NCBI GenBank assembly: GCA_937926205.1
Contig: CALEYL010000043.1
Location: forward strand, 29,184 to 93,183
Direction of reading: 5' to 3'
Length of the DNA stretch: 64,000 nucleotides
Source of the DNA: an uncultured Saprospiraceae bacterium
GTDB lineage: Bacteria > Bacteroidota > Bacteroidia > Chitinophagales > Saprospiraceae
Every line of letters starts with the position of its first letter. Position 1 is the stretch's first letter. The position numbers and the translations under genes were made by a program. Below are positions 1-9,821 of this stretch, piece by piece. The notes under the pieces were generated by a model. That model made no database searches. It was not told the DNA's origin and saw nothing but the letters and a program-made list of their open reading frames with translations.

Positions 1-1205
1 GGCAAACCAATAACGGCTTCCAAATAACCCCGAGCCACCAAATGCTCACGGAATTTCTTTTCCTCACCACCCCGATACAACACACCGTGTGGCATTACTA
101 CTGCCATACGTCCTTCGTTGTTGAGTGAAGAAACCATGTGTTGCACAAACATAAAATCGGCTTTGTCTTTGGTAGGCATCCAAAAGCTAAAGCGTTCTTT
201 AAACTTCATGTTGGTAGTGGCGTAATCCTGCGAAAAAGGCGGATTGGCAATTACTATATCAAAGGTTTTCAGTTCTCCGGGTTTGTCGCTGTCGTAATGC
301 AAAGGGGTGAGCAGTGTGTCACCATTCAATATTTTGCTGTCGTAAATGTTGTGAAACAACATATTCATTTTACACAATCCCCAAACCGTTCCACTTTTTT
401 CTTGTCCGTAAAGAGAAAGATTTTTTGCAGAACCGTAGCGGCTTTCCACATAGTTTTTACATTCAATCAGCATACCGCCACTTCCCACTGTGGGGTCGTA
501 TATTTCAGCATCCTTGCCCGGTTCAAGAATGTTCACCAGCAGTTTTACAATTTCGTTGGGCGTATAGAATTCTCCGGCTTTTTTCCCTGCACTGTCGGCA
601 AAATGTTTTATCAAATACTCGTAAGCAGCCCCCATTAAATCAGGGAACTCCAAGTTGTCGTCTCTTAAACTTTTCTTGTTGAACTCCTGAATCAACTTTC
701 TCAAATCTTCGTCACTGATTTGCTTGCTATTCTTGCCAAAAGTTTTGTTGAAGTTGATATTGTCCTGATTAAATACACCGTCTAACTTGTCAAGGTTGGC
801 TTCCTGCAAAGCCGCCAAAGCTTTGTTCAGGTGGTCGCCAATTTCTTCCGTCAGGTCTTTGATGTAGTTGTATGGCTGTTGATTGCCTTCTTCGTCAAAG
901 TAAAATTCAGGGTCGCCTTCCTGTTTTTTCCAACGTGCTGCAAGCGGAACAAAAAAGTCGTATTCCGGTGCATTTTGTCTTTCCAGTTCGCCATAAATGG
1001 TTGCTGCGTCTGTTATACCTCTGGCTTCAAGGTTCTTTTTTCTTTTATCACGGTGCACTTCAAACTGGTCGTTTACTCGTTTGAGAAACAGCATAGAAAT
1101 GATGTATTCCTTGTATTCGGAAGCGTCCATATTTCCCCGCAAGATGTCGCAAGCATCGAACAGGAAAGTCTCTAATCTGGAAAGCGAAAGTTTATGTGTT
1201 GCCAT
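1..1205 (-). CDS. hsdM: Type I restriction-modification methylase subunit HsdM, 3' end cut off
   Basis: The minus strand is open from an ATG at 1205 to the window edge, giving 401 codons without a stop; the C-terminus lies outside the window. The product is the N6-adenine methyltransferase (modification) subunit of a type I system. The N-terminus (MATHKLSFSRLETFLFDACD) looks like the HsdM helical domain. An EFYTP segment precedes the SAM-binding motif DPTVGSGGML, and the catalytic NPPF tetrapeptide lies in IVIANPPFSQDY, encoded at about 220-255. It methylates adenine in the target of a multisubunit complex whose specificity (HsdS) and restriction (HsdR) partners are not visible and would have to lie to the left. 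It sits in the presumed tRNA-Arg island. The family call is firm; whether the system is complete cannot be told. Confidence 0.95.
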   Translation of the reverse strand, partial: MATHKLSLSRLETFLFDACDILRGNMDASEYKEYIISMLFLKRVNDQFEVHRDKRKKNLEARGITDAATIYGELERQNAPEYDFFVPLAARWKKQEGDPEFYFDEEGNQQPYNYIKDLTEEIGDHLNKALAALQEANLDKLDGVFNQDNINFNKTFGKNSKQISDEDLRKLIQEFNKKSLRDDNLEFPDLMGAAYEYLIKHFADSAGKKAGEFYTPNEIVKLLVNILEPGKDAEIYDPTVGSGGMLIECKNYVESRYGSAKNLSLYGQEKSGTVWGLCKMNMLFHNIYDSKILNGDTLLTPLHYDSDKPGELKTFDIVIANPPFSQDYATTNMKFKERFSFWMPTKDKADFMFVQHMVSSLNNEGRMAVVMPHGVLYRGGEEKKFREHLVARGYLEAVIGL

Positions 1206-1560
1206 TTATTATTTGTCAAAATTTATCAGTTCGTGAATATCGGAATTTATCTTGGTGCGCTAGCAAAAAATGGCTCTTTGGGTTTTGATATGGTTCGGCT
1301 TTCTGGCTGTTCGTTTGAAATATGGTCTGTATGTTGGTCACCCGTAAAATGGGTTGCCCTTGTATTAATGTTTAAATTTTAGGTCGTCTGCTTAATGGCT
1401 GCATTGTCGTCTTTTAAACTTGCCGGTAACTGCGTCACTCACGCATACCGCCGCCTGTGTTGGCTTTGAGCGTTGGGCTTGGCGACAATTGGCGTTGAGT
1501 GCATTATGTGTGCCCAAGATGGGCGCATCGATTCTCTAAAACAAAGATAATTCAAAATCT
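1206..1560. other. Intergenic region upstream of hsdM, no gene seen
   Basis: This stretch holds the leader of hsdM on the minus strand and no open frame that resembles a protein. Around 1420-1490 there are short GC-rich imperfect inverted repeats ending in GCGTTGGGC, which superficially resembles an integron attC core site, but I could not find the matching opposite core site. No Shine-Dalgarno sequence precedes the hsdM ATG, which is normal for this phylum. Confidence 0.4.
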
Positions 1561-1571
1561 TTGGAAGAGGA

Positions 1572-1760
1572 AGGCTGAAAACTTAAGGGTGAAAGTCCCT
1601 TATTGGCAAATTGCTGAAGCCAGATAGCACGCCGCAATGCCTGCCCCGATGAAGTCGGGGGAGGATGGCGGCTGCCCCCGACAATATCTGGATAGGCAAT
1701 TCAGTCCGTAATGGGTATGTCCGTAAAGGAAGAACGCGTAAGGCAAAAGGGATACGTGCG
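1572..1760 (+). ncRNA. Possible fragment of a group II intron 5' region
   Basis: The stretch begins with AAGGGTGAAAGTCCCTT, the sequence typically found near the 5' end of group II intron domain I, and continues with several self-complementary GC-rich segments (for example around 1645-1685, CCCCGATGAAGTCGGGGG). No intron-encoded reverse transcriptase and no domain V hairpin are visible, so at best this is a truncated copy. It lies directly in front of a decayed coding remnant, which fits an old insertion followed by deletion. The call rests on one motif and the general look of the sequence. Confidence 0.3.
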
Positions 1761-1780
1761 GATATAATTATTACCGGAGT

Positions 1781-1960
1781 TTTCCGGACACCGCCAACTT
1801 TTTCATAAAAGCCTTGTATTTTGACAAATTGGCCGGCTCCGATCAGTTGCGCAAACAAATCATCGCGTGCAAAAGCAAAGCAAAAATCCGGTAAAGTTGG
1901 CAGGCCGATTTGACGGCATTTATGGCGATAAGGAAGAAGTATTTGGGGTGTAGTGATTGA
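1781..1960 (+). pseudogene. Decayed C-terminal fragment of a NamZ-like (DUF1343) exo-muramidase gene
   Basis: Read in one frame the stretch encodes a tail that resembles the end of DUF1343 proteins (exo-beta-N-acetylmuramidase NamZ family): NFFIKALYFDKLAGSDQLRK, then a KSKAKIR segment, an in-frame TAA at 1892-1894, and after it SWQADLTAFMAIRKKYL before a second stop at 1958-1960. The similarity carries straight through the internal stop, which is why I read it as a dead remnant and not chance. The N-terminal and catalytic parts are absent; the DNA upstream is the intron-like sequence. The family assignment is from memory of the C-terminal pattern. Confidence 0.5.
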
Positions 1961-2127
1961 TTGGAGAAAAAGTTGGGCAAAAATCAAAAGTACAATTGAA
2001 GATTTGGAGTTCTGATGGATATGATGAATGAAAATTTTTCTACTTACAGGCTTTGCAATACAAAAAAAGTATTACATTGCTGCCCGTAAACCCAATCCTA
2101 ATATGACCACCACAGAAAACAGTGATA

Positions 2128-2170
2128 CAATGCCCTTGCTTTTTGGCCTTTGCCGGAAGCAAGGGCATTG
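2128..2170 (+). terminator. Perfect 14-bp hairpin upstream of the tcB-tcC gene
   Basis: CAATGCCCTTGCTT at 2128-2141 pairs perfectly with AAGCAAGGGCATTG at 2157-2170 around a 15-base spacer and is followed by TTGTTTGT. This looks like an intrinsic terminator for rightward transcription, about 100 bp before the toxin gene. It would insulate the Tc locus from upstream read-through, or act as a structured leader if the Tc promoter lies farther left. Confidence 0.55.
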
Positions 2171-2273
2171 TTGTTTGTCAGCCATTGGTGCTGTTACCGT
2201 GCCGGCGGGCAGTACGTAAGTTGGAAGCAAGAGTAAGAACACAAATAATTCCAAACCCAGTGCTGTATAACAA

Positions 2274-5200
2274 ATGAAAGAATCCTCAGAAAATAAAAAT
2301 GTCTCTTCCAGTTTTCTAAAAACCGACGGCGGCAAGACCAAATCCAACGCCATCGAGGTACCTGCCATCAATTTGCCCAAAGGTGGCGGGGCTATGAAAG
2401 GAATTGACGAAAAATTTTCTGTCAACGCCGTCAATGGTACTTCTTCTTTTTCTATTCCATTGCCCATTTCTCCTGCACGCGGCGCGGCGCCGCAGTTGAG
2501 CCTTTCCTATAACTCTGGAGGCGGCAACAGCATTTTTGGTCTGGGTTGGAGCATTGGCTCGCCTTCCATCCGGCGGAAAACCGACAAGGGGTTACCGCAA
2601 TATCAAGATGCTTTTGAGTCTGATGTTTTTTTATTTTCTGAAGCGGAGGATTTGGTGCCTGCCTTTAAAAAAGCCGCCGATGGCAGTTTTTTGAAGGATG
2701 CCAATGATAATTATGTGTTTGATGAAAAAGATTCGCCCGACGGTTTCTGGGCCATTCGACTATACCGACCACGCATTGAAGGACTTTTTGCCCGCATCGA
2801 GCGTTGGCAGGAAAAATCGAGCAAAACCATTCGTTGGCGGGTCATCACCAAAGAAAACACGATCACGCTGTTCGGCTGGACAACCGACGCTCGCATTGCC
2901 GATCCAGCTGACCCACGCCGCATATTCGAATGGCTGCCAGAATTGGTTTTTGATGATAAAGGCAATTGCAGTCGCTATATTTACAAAAAAGAGGACGACA
3001 AAGGCTTCAATCCTGCTCTCCTGCACCACCACAACCGCAAATCAGGCGGGCAGATCACTTACACCAACACCTATCTCTCAGAGATTTGGTACGGCAATAA
3101 AACGCCGTTTTTGGGATTGAGCAATCCTTTCCCAGCTTTATCGGATTTCATGTTCCAAACCATTTTGGACTATGGAGAATACCAACCCGCCGCGCCATTT
3201 CAAAAAAACAACGATTGGGTATTTCGCCCCGACGCTTTTTCCGATTACAAAGCGGGCTTTGAAATCCGCACGACCCGGCTGTGCCAAAGGGTATTGTTGC
3301 TTCACCATTTCGCCGAATTGCCAGGCGGTTCGGCCCTCGTAAAATCGCTCGACTTTGAATACGACACCTCCGCCGAGCAGGATTTTACTTTTTTGAAAAC
3401 CATTACATCGGTCGGATACATCAAAAAAACGGACGGTACTTACAGCCAAAAAAGCCTGCCGCCCCTCGAATTTGAATACCAAAAACACGATTGGAACACC
3501 GAGGTCAAAAAAATATCCCCTGAAAACCTCGTGCATGCGCCCGTCGGCTTAGATGAATCGCAATATCAATTTACCGATCTCTTCAACGAAGGCTTGTCCG
3601 GCATCCTGACCGAACAGGCGGGCGGTTGGTACTATAAACACAACCTCGGCGAGGGCAATTTTGCGCCTGCCAAATTGGTTTCACCCAAGCCTTCCTTTGC
3701 CGGTTTGGGCGGTAGCCTGCAATTGGCTGATTTGGATGCTGACGGCGGCAAACAACTGGCCGCAACGAACGGCGAAATGCGCGGCTATTTTGAGTTGAGC
3801 GACGACGAGGAGTGGCAGCCGTTCCGCACGTTCGACCTCATGCCCAACCGAAACCTCGGTGATGCCTTTGCCCGTATGCTGGATTTGAACGGCGACGGCA
3901 AACCCGAATTGCTGTTGAGCGAAGACGGCGTTTTTACCTGGTACGAATCGTCGGGCCGAAAAGGCTTCTCTGCCGCCCGCCGCACTGCCATGTCTTCCGA
4001 TGAAGAAAACGGCCCGGCACTCGTTTTTTTCGACCCAAAACAAACCATTTTCCTCGCCGATATGTCGGGTGACGGCCTAACCGACCTGGTGCGCATCCGA
4101 AACGGCGAGGTTTGTTATTGGCCCAACTTGGGCTACGGGCGCTTTGGCGCAAAAATAGGTATGGATAAAGCTCCCGTTTTTGACCAACCGGAAGCCTTCA
4201 ACCCTGCCTATTTGGAATTGGCCGACCTCGACGGATCAGGCACGACCGACCTGGTGTATTTGGGCAAAAACAAATTCACTTGCTGGCTTAATTTGAGCGG
4301 AAACAGGTTTAGCACTACGCCTTTTGAAATACCGGCTTTCCCGGAAATCCACAATTTGGCAAAAATCAGCGTCACCGATTTGCTGGGAAATGGTGTGGCC
4401 TGCATCGTTTGGTCAAGCCCCCTGGCGAAGGACAGCCCATCGCCCCTGCGCTACATTGACCTGATGAACAGCAAAAAGCCGCACCTGATGGTCGGTTACA
4501 AAAACAACCTCGGCAAAGAGGTTTCGTTGCAATACACGCCCTCGACAAAATACTACCTACAAGATAAATTTGCAGGAAGGCCCTGGGTGACGAAATTGCA
4601 TTTTCCGGTGCATTGTATCTCCAAAACCGAGACGCGCGACCTGGTTTCCGGCCACCGTTTTGTCAGCACGTACGACTACCATCACGGTTATTACGACCAC
4701 GCCGAGCGCGAGTTCCGGGGCTTTGGCCGGGTGGAACAAACCGATGCCGAGCATTTTGAACATTGGGTGAAAGGCGCGGCGAGTAACGTGGTCGAACGTG
4801 AACTGCACCAGGATCCGGTGTTGACCAAAAGCTGGTTCCACACCGGCGCTTATTTGCGGCAACAAAAAATATTGGGGCAGTTCGAACACGAATATTGGTA
4901 CGAAGAAATGACACGGGCCGGTTTTCCCGCCGTGGTTCACCCGGAACAGCCTCTCCCAGATGCCCGCATCGTACCAGCAAAGGGCTTACCCGCCGATTTT
5001 GTTCAAAACATGAGCAGTGAAGAGCGTCAGCAAGCCTACCGCGCTTGCAAAAGCATGGCCCTGCGCACGGAAATTTTTGCAAAAGACGCACCCACGAGCG
5101 GCGCCACCGATGCACAGCGCCAAAAGGAATTGACTCCGTTTTCGGCGGCTACCCACAATTGCTTCATCGAGGTTTTGCAACCCAAAGGGCAAAATCGCCA

Positions 5201-8200
5201 TGCCATTTTTGTGGTGAAAGAAAGCGAGGCCATCACCTATAATTACGAACGCGACCCCGCCGATCCGCGCATTGCCCATAGCCTGAACCTCAAATTGGAC
5301 GAATACGGCAACGTGTTGGAATCGGCAGCAGTGGTTTACCCGCGCCTGTCGCCCGATGGGTCGCTGCCGCAGGAAACACGCGATTCACAGGGCAAAACGG
5401 TCATTATTTACGCAGAAAACCAATTCACCAACGAAATTGACACGCACGACGATTACCGCCTGCGGATGCCTTCCGAAGTGAAAACCTGGGAATTGAAAGG
5501 TGTTCCAAAAGCGGGCAGCGGTATTTTTTATCAAATTTCTGATTTTGAAAAAATCCTGACCAATCCCACAACGGACGAGGTTTTTTACCACGAAATTGAC
5601 AAAGCCCTGGTCGGCACGAATGCTCAAAAACGCCTGATCGAACACGTGCGAAGCGTTTTTTACAAAAACGATTTGACGGGCGCCTTGCCGTTGCACCAAT
5701 TGGAATCGCTGGGTTTGCCTTATGAAAATTACCAACTGGCTTATACGCCGGAACTGCTGAGCGATATTTTTGGGGCATTGCCGCTACCGGATTTGCAGAA
5801 CGAAGGCAAATTCACCCACAGCGAAGGCGATCTGAATTGGTGGGTGCGCTCTGGCACAACACAATTTATTGAAGGTCTGGAAACGGCTGTCACCGCCCAA
5901 AATCGTTTTTTTGTCCCGATTTCCTACACCGATCCATTCGGTTCCGTCACGAAGGTGCGCTACGATGCCGACCACCTGTTTATCCGCGAAACGGAAGATA
6001 TGCTCAGCAATATGACGCGTGTGGAGGTGTTCAATTACCGCACGCTCTCGCCCCGGCGGATGCGCGACCCGAACCACAATTTTTCGGAAGTGCTGAGCGA
6101 CGAACTCGGCCTCGTGAAAGCCGTGGCCGTTTTCGGCAAAGGCGCGGAGGCCGACGATCTGGCGGGTTTGGAAGAGTTCACCGACCCGGTAGAGCAAACA
6201 GCGATTGCCGATTTTTTCAACGCGCCGGATTCCGTCGTCTTGACCAATCGGGGCAAATCCTTGCTCGGTCACGCCACCGCCCGTTTTGTTTATGATTTTG
6301 ACGTGTTTAAAAATACGGGCAAACCCGTTGTGGTTGCTTCCATTATGCGGGAGGAGCACAACAAAAAATCGCCAAACTCACCCGTGCAATTGAGTTTTGA
6401 ATACAGCAACGGCCTCGGGAAAGTGGCGATGAAAAAGGTACAAGCCGAACCGGGCGAGGCTAAAAAAGTAGTCGTAAATCCGGCGGACGACACCTATATG
6501 GTTACGACCGAAAACACAGCTAATCTCATCCCAAAACAACTCCGCTGGCTTGGCAATGGTCGCACCGTACTGAATAACAAAGGCAACGCCGTCAAACAAT
6601 ACGAGCCGTATTTCTCGGTGACGCACCAATACGAAGATTTGAAGGAATTGGTCGAATCGGGCGTGACCCCGGTGTTGTACTACGATGCAGCGGGGCGTTT
6701 GGTACGGACCGATATGCCCGACGGCACGTTTTCCAAAACGGTGTTTGATTCGTGGAAACAGGCCATTTTTGATCCAAACGATACGGTGTTGGAATCTTCG
6801 TGGTACCAAAAACGCACCAGCAACAATCCGGTTGATTCAACTGAATTACTGGCAGCGGGCAAAAATCCCGTTTACGAAAAACGGGCTGCCCTGCAAGCCG
6901 CCTTACACGCCGACACGCCAAATACCCAGCATTTTGATACGCTGGGCAGACCCGTTTTATCGGTCGAACACAACCACAACATAGCCACCAACGCCGGCGA
7001 ATATTACAAAACTAAAGTCCATTTGGACACCGAGGGCAACCTCCGCAGTGTGACTGATGCCCGCGAACTGCCCTCGAATGGGCAAAAAGGCAATGTTGTG
7101 ATGTCTTACAAATATGATATGCTCGGCCAGTTGGTCTATCAAAACAGCATGGACGCGGGGCAACGCTGGCTGCTGACCAACGCCCTCGGCAAGCCCCTGC
7201 GGACTTGGGACGAGCGCAACCACGAATTCCGCTACGTGTACGATGCGTTGCACCGCCCTTCGGAAAGTACAATTATCGGCGGCGACGGGGCGACGGCCCT
7301 CAGCCATGTTTTTGAAAAAATAGAATACGGTGAATCGCAACCCACGCCGGAATCAAAAAACCTGCGCGGTCAGATTTTCAGGCACTATGACACGGGGGGG
7401 CGCTTGGAAATGCCGGAATACGATTTCAAGGGCCAACCAACAGAGACGCGGCGGCGGCTTTTTTCAAAATACAAAGAAGTAGCCAACTGGGTGGCCGGCA
7501 ATTTGACGGCCGATTTGGAGGCAGATACCTTCACTTTCGCCACCGAGACGGATGCCTTGGGGCGCATTTCAAAACAGACCGCGCCGGATGGCAGCGTGAT
7601 TTTCCCGCAATACAACGAGGGCGGTTTACTCGAAGCCGAATCGGTGCAGCACTCTGGCACAGCGGCAGTTTTTTACCTGAAAAACCTCGATTATAACGAA
7701 AAAGGGCAGCGCGAGCGCATCAAATACGGCAACGATGTGGTGACGAAATTTGAGTACGACGCGGAAACGTTTCGGCTCCTGCGCCTGGTCAGCCGCCGGG
7801 CGAACGGCGATTTGCTGCAAGACTTGCACTACACTTATGACCCGGTGGGCAATATCACGCACCTGAACGACCTCGCTGTGCCGCAGCGTTTTTTCAATAA
7901 TTTCCAAATAGACGGGCTTCGCACCTTTCAATACGACGCGCTGTATCGGCTCGTGGAGGCAACGGGGCGGGAAAATGACGTGCCGCTTAATCATAATAGC
8001 GAAGATAACTGGAACGATGCGGCGTTTAAGACGTCGCACAACCCGAACAACGGGATGGCGATGCGGAATTATGTCCAAAAATACCAGTTCGACGCGGTGG
8101 GCAATATTTTGCAGATGCAGCACCAAGCGGTGGGTAGCCCCGCGAATAACTGGACGCGCAATTATGCCTACGAAACGACGAACAACCGGCTGAAAACCAC

Positions 8201-9821
8201 CCAAATCGGCAGCAGCACACCTTATCAATACGACCACCACACGGCACATGGTTTTATGACTGTGATGCCGCATCTGGAGGAGGTCGGCTGGAATTTTAAA
8301 GAGGAAATCGTTCGAACGATTCAGCAAAAAGTCAATAGCGGCACGCCCGAAACCACTTATTACCAATACGACGGGCAGGGGCAGCGCATCCGAAAAATTA
8401 CTGAAAACGCCTCGGCGAGCGGCAATCCTACCAAAAAAGAGGAGCGGATTTATATCGCAGGGTACGAATTGTACAAAAAGCACAGTGGCACAAACGCGGG
8501 TTTGGAGCGTACGAGCCTGAGCCTGATGGATGAAGGACACCGCTTCGTCATGGTCGAAACGCAGAATGGCGTGGACCCGGACACAGAACTGCACCTGGTG
8601 CGCTACCAACTGCACAACCACCTTGGCTCGGCTTGCTTAGAACTGGACAACTCGCCCGCCGCTGCGGTGATTTCTTATGAGGAATATCACCCTTTTGGCA
8701 CAACGGCTTATCAGGCTCGGAATGCTGCCATCAAGTCGGCGGCGAAGCGGTATCGATACACGGGTATGGAGCGGGATGAGGAGAGCGGGCTGTCGTATCA
8801 CTCCGCCCGGTATTATTTGCCCTGGCTGGGGCGGTGGGGGAGTGCGGATCCGATTGGGATTGGGGATGGGGTGAATTTGTATAGGTATTCTAAAAATAAT
8901 CCAATTATTCTAATTGATGCACATGGTCAGCAAACACAGCCAGCAGAAAAAATAAATCCTCCTAATAATAATATAAACCTTCCTTTTGAGCCAAAGGAAC
9001 CAGTTGATAATGCGGTAGATAGAAGTTATGAGGAAAGAATGCTGGTAGAAAAAGCGAAACTGGAAGAAGAATTAAAATTCAATGCCGTGCTTTATTCATC
9101 TTCAACAGGTGAATTTATAGAAAGAATTGTTTTTGACGAAAAGAACAAGACTAAAGTGTATACGGTAGATACCTCTTCAGAAGAATATGATATAACTAAC
9201 CCTTGGAAAAGTGCCGTTCTCTTAACATATACAATTCCAGAAAAAGGAGATAAAGGCAAAGTAGAAGGTAAAAAGCTTAGACAAGAGCATCCCTTATTCA
9301 ACAAAGGATGGTATAGAGGACAAGCAGTTCTTGAAGAGGACTTACTTGACATGACAAAAGAGTTTGATAAAGTAGTCAATGATTATATAGGGCTTTTTAT
9401 CCAGCTTGGGGGAGCTTTTAGGCCAGACAATGAGACTTTGTGGAAAAATTTCTGGGATATTACTGTTTTAGATGAACTTGAGTTTAATGCGTGGGTTTAT
9501 CCCGATGCTCCGTTTGATTTAAAAAGTCAAACTAGAGAAAATTTAGATAAAATTCCTTCATATGGGGCGGTTTTTATTGGTGAGTTTTCTCTATATGATG
9601 GGAAATTGATGAACTTTGATGACTATGGTAATATGTCTTTTGGAGCATTTGGTCGAGCATATGGCTATGATTTACAAAAATTAAAATCGGGTGCAAACAC
9701 AGGCCAATGGATAGATACTTTTAGTTCAGACCCAATCAGAGACCAAAGAATGATTGAGTATGGATTTGATAATTTTGGTGAAATTATCGAAAATTTTAAA
9801 AAGGCAATGCAAACTCGATAG
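2274..9821 (+). CDS. Fused TcB-TcC insecticidal-toxin-complex protein (SpvB, propeller and RHS cocoon, variable C-terminus)
   Basis: At 2515 aa it is about the summed length of a TcB and a TcC protein. Residues about 38-330 match the SpvB/TcdB N-terminal domain (KFSVNAVNGTSSFSIPLPIS, then LSLSYNSGGGNSIFGLGWSI). Residues about 480-690 hold four FG-GAP-like blades (ADLDADGG, LDLNGDGKPELL, ADMSGDGLTDLV, ADLDGSGTTDLV) of the TcdB middle region. YD/RHS repeats follow to about 2150, then an RHS core box (RYTGMERDEESGLSYHSARY, WGSADP) ending in NPIILIDAHG near residue 2220. In Tc toxins this shell encloses and releases a cleaved C-terminal effector; the usual DPxG cleavage box is DAHG here. The last 295 residues are AT-rich in DNA, unlike the rest, and I do not recognise their activity. 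No signal peptide is visible. The partner TcA gene lies downstream. Confidence 0.92.
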   Translation: MKESSENKNVSSSFLKTDGGKTKSNAIEVPAINLPKGGGAMKGIDEKFSVNAVNGTSSFSIPLPISPARGAAPQLSLSYNSGGGNSIFGLGWSIGSPSIRRKTDKGLPQYQDAFESDVFLFSEAEDLVPAFKKAADGSFLKDANDNYVFDEKDSPDGFWAIRLYRPRIEGLFARIERWQEKSSKTIRWRVITKENTITLFGWTTDARIADPADPRRIFEWLPELVFDDKGNCSRYIYKKEDDKGFNPALLHHHNRKSGGQITYTNTYLSEIWYGNKTPFLGLSNPFPALSDFMFQTILDYGEYQPAAPFQKNNDWVFRPDAFSDYKAGFEIRTTRLCQRVLLLHHFAELPGGSALVKSLDFEYDTSAEQDFTFLKTITSVGYIKKTDGTYSQKSLPPLEFEYQKHDWNTEVKKISPENLVHAPVGLDESQYQFTDLFNEGLSGILTEQAGGWYYKHNLGEGNFAPAKLVSPKPSFAGLGGSLQLADLDADGGKQLAATNGEMRGYFELSDDEEWQPFRTFDLMPNRNLGDAFARMLDLNGDGKPELLLSEDGVFTWYESSGRKGFSAARRTAMSSDEENGPALVFFDPKQTIFLADMSGDGLTDLVRIRNGEVCYWPNLGYGRFGAKIGMDKAPVFDQPEAFNPAYLELADLDGSGTTDLVYLGKNKFTCWLNLSGNRFSTTPFEIPAFPEIHNLAKISVTDLLGNGVACIVWSSPLAKDSPSPLRYIDLMNSKKPHLMVGYKNNLGKEVSLQYTPSTKYYLQDKFAGRPWVTKLHFPVHCISKTETRDLVSGHRFVSTYDYHHGYYDHAEREFRGFGRVEQTDAEHFEHWVKGAASNVVERELHQDPVLTKSWFHTGAYLRQQKILGQFEHEYWYEEMTRAGFPAVVHPEQPLPDARIVPAKGLPADFVQNMSSEERQQAYRACKSMALRTEIFAKDAPTSGATDAQRQKELTPFSAATHNCFIEVLQPKGQNRHAIFVVKESEAITYNYERDPADPRIAHSLNLKLDEYGNVLESAAVVYPRLSPDGSLPQETRDSQGKTVIIYAENQFTNEIDTHDDYRLRMPSEVKTWELKGVPKAGSGIFYQISDFEKILTNPTTDEVFYHEIDKALVGTNAQKRLIEHVRSVFYKNDLTGALPLHQLESLGLPYENYQLAYTPELLSDIFGALPLPDLQNEGKFTHSEGDLNWWVRSGTTQFIEGLETAVTAQNRFFVPISYTDPFGSVTKVRYDADHLFIRETEDMLSNMTRVEVFNYRTLSPRRMRDPNHNFSEVLSDELGLVKAVAVFGKGAEADDLAGLEEFTDPVEQTAIADFFNAPDSVVLTNRGKSLLGHATARFVYDFDVFKNTGKPVVVASIMREEHNKKSPNSPVQLSFEYSNGLGKVAMKKVQAEPGEAKKVVVNPADDTYMVTTENTANLIPKQLRWLGNGRTVLNNKGNAVKQYEPYFSVTHQYEDLKELVESGVTPVLYYDAAGRLVRTDMPDGTFSKTVFDSWKQAIFDPNDTVLESSWYQKRTSNNPVDSTELLAAGKNPVYEKRAALQAALHADTPNTQHFDTLGRPVLSVEHNHNIATNAGEYYKTKVHLDTEGNLRSVTDARELPSNGQKGNVVMSYKYDMLGQLVYQNSMDAGQRWLLTNALGKPLRTWDERNHEFRYVYDALHRPSESTIIGGDGATALSHVFEKIEYGESQPTPESKNLRGQIFRHYDTGGRLEMPEYDFKGQPTETRRRLFSKYKEVANWVAGNLTADLEADTFTFATETDALGRISKQTAPDGSVIFPQYNEGGLLEAESVQHSGTAAVFYLKNLDYNEKGQRERIKYGNDVVTKFEYDAETFRLLRLVSRRANGDLLQDLHYTYDPVGNITHLNDLAVPQRFFNNFQIDGLRTFQYDALYRLVEATGRENDVPLNHNSEDNWNDAAFKTSHNPNNGMAMRNYVQKYQFDAVGNILQMQHQAVGSPANNWTRNYAYETTNNRLKTTQIGSSTPYQYDHHTAHGFMTVMPHLEEVGWNFKEEIVRTIQQKVNSGTPETTYYQYDGQGQRIRKITENASASGNPTKKEERIYIAGYELYKKHSGTNAGLERTSLSLMDEGHRFVMVETQNGVDPDTELHLVRYQLHNHLGSACLELDNSPAAAVISYEEYHPFGTTAYQARNAAIKSAAKRYRYTGMERDEESGLSYHSARYYLPWLGRWGSADPIGIGDGVNLYRYSKNNPIILIDAHGQQTQPAEKINPPNNNINLPFEPKEPVDNAVDRSYEERMLVEKAKLEEELKFNAVLYSSSTGEFIERIVFDEKNKTKVYTVDTSSEEYDITNPWKSAVLLTYTIPEKGDKGKVEGKKLRQEHPLFNKGWYRGQAVLEEDLLDMTKEFDKVVNDYIGLFIQLGGAFRPDNETLWKNFWDITVLDELEFNAWVYPDAPFDLKSQTRENLDKIPSYGAVFIGEFSLYDGKLMNFDDYGNMSFGAFGRAYGYDLQKLKSGANTGQWIDTFSSDPIRDQRMIEYGFDNFGEIIENFKKAMQTR

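Noticed and set aside
1420..1490. attC-like sequence ending in GCGTTGGGC upstream of hsdM
   Set aside because: The GTTRRRY-type core is present but I could not find the matching inverse core site or an integron integrase; the similarity is too weak.
1583..1987. 134-codon minus-strand ORF
   Set aside because: It is antisense to the intron-like sequence and the NamZ remnant, and its translation has no features of a real protein.
7626..8621. 331-codon minus-strand ORF inside the TcB-TcC gene
   Set aside because: It is a shadow of the GC-rich RHS coding frame; the composition and lack of motifs argue against a gene.
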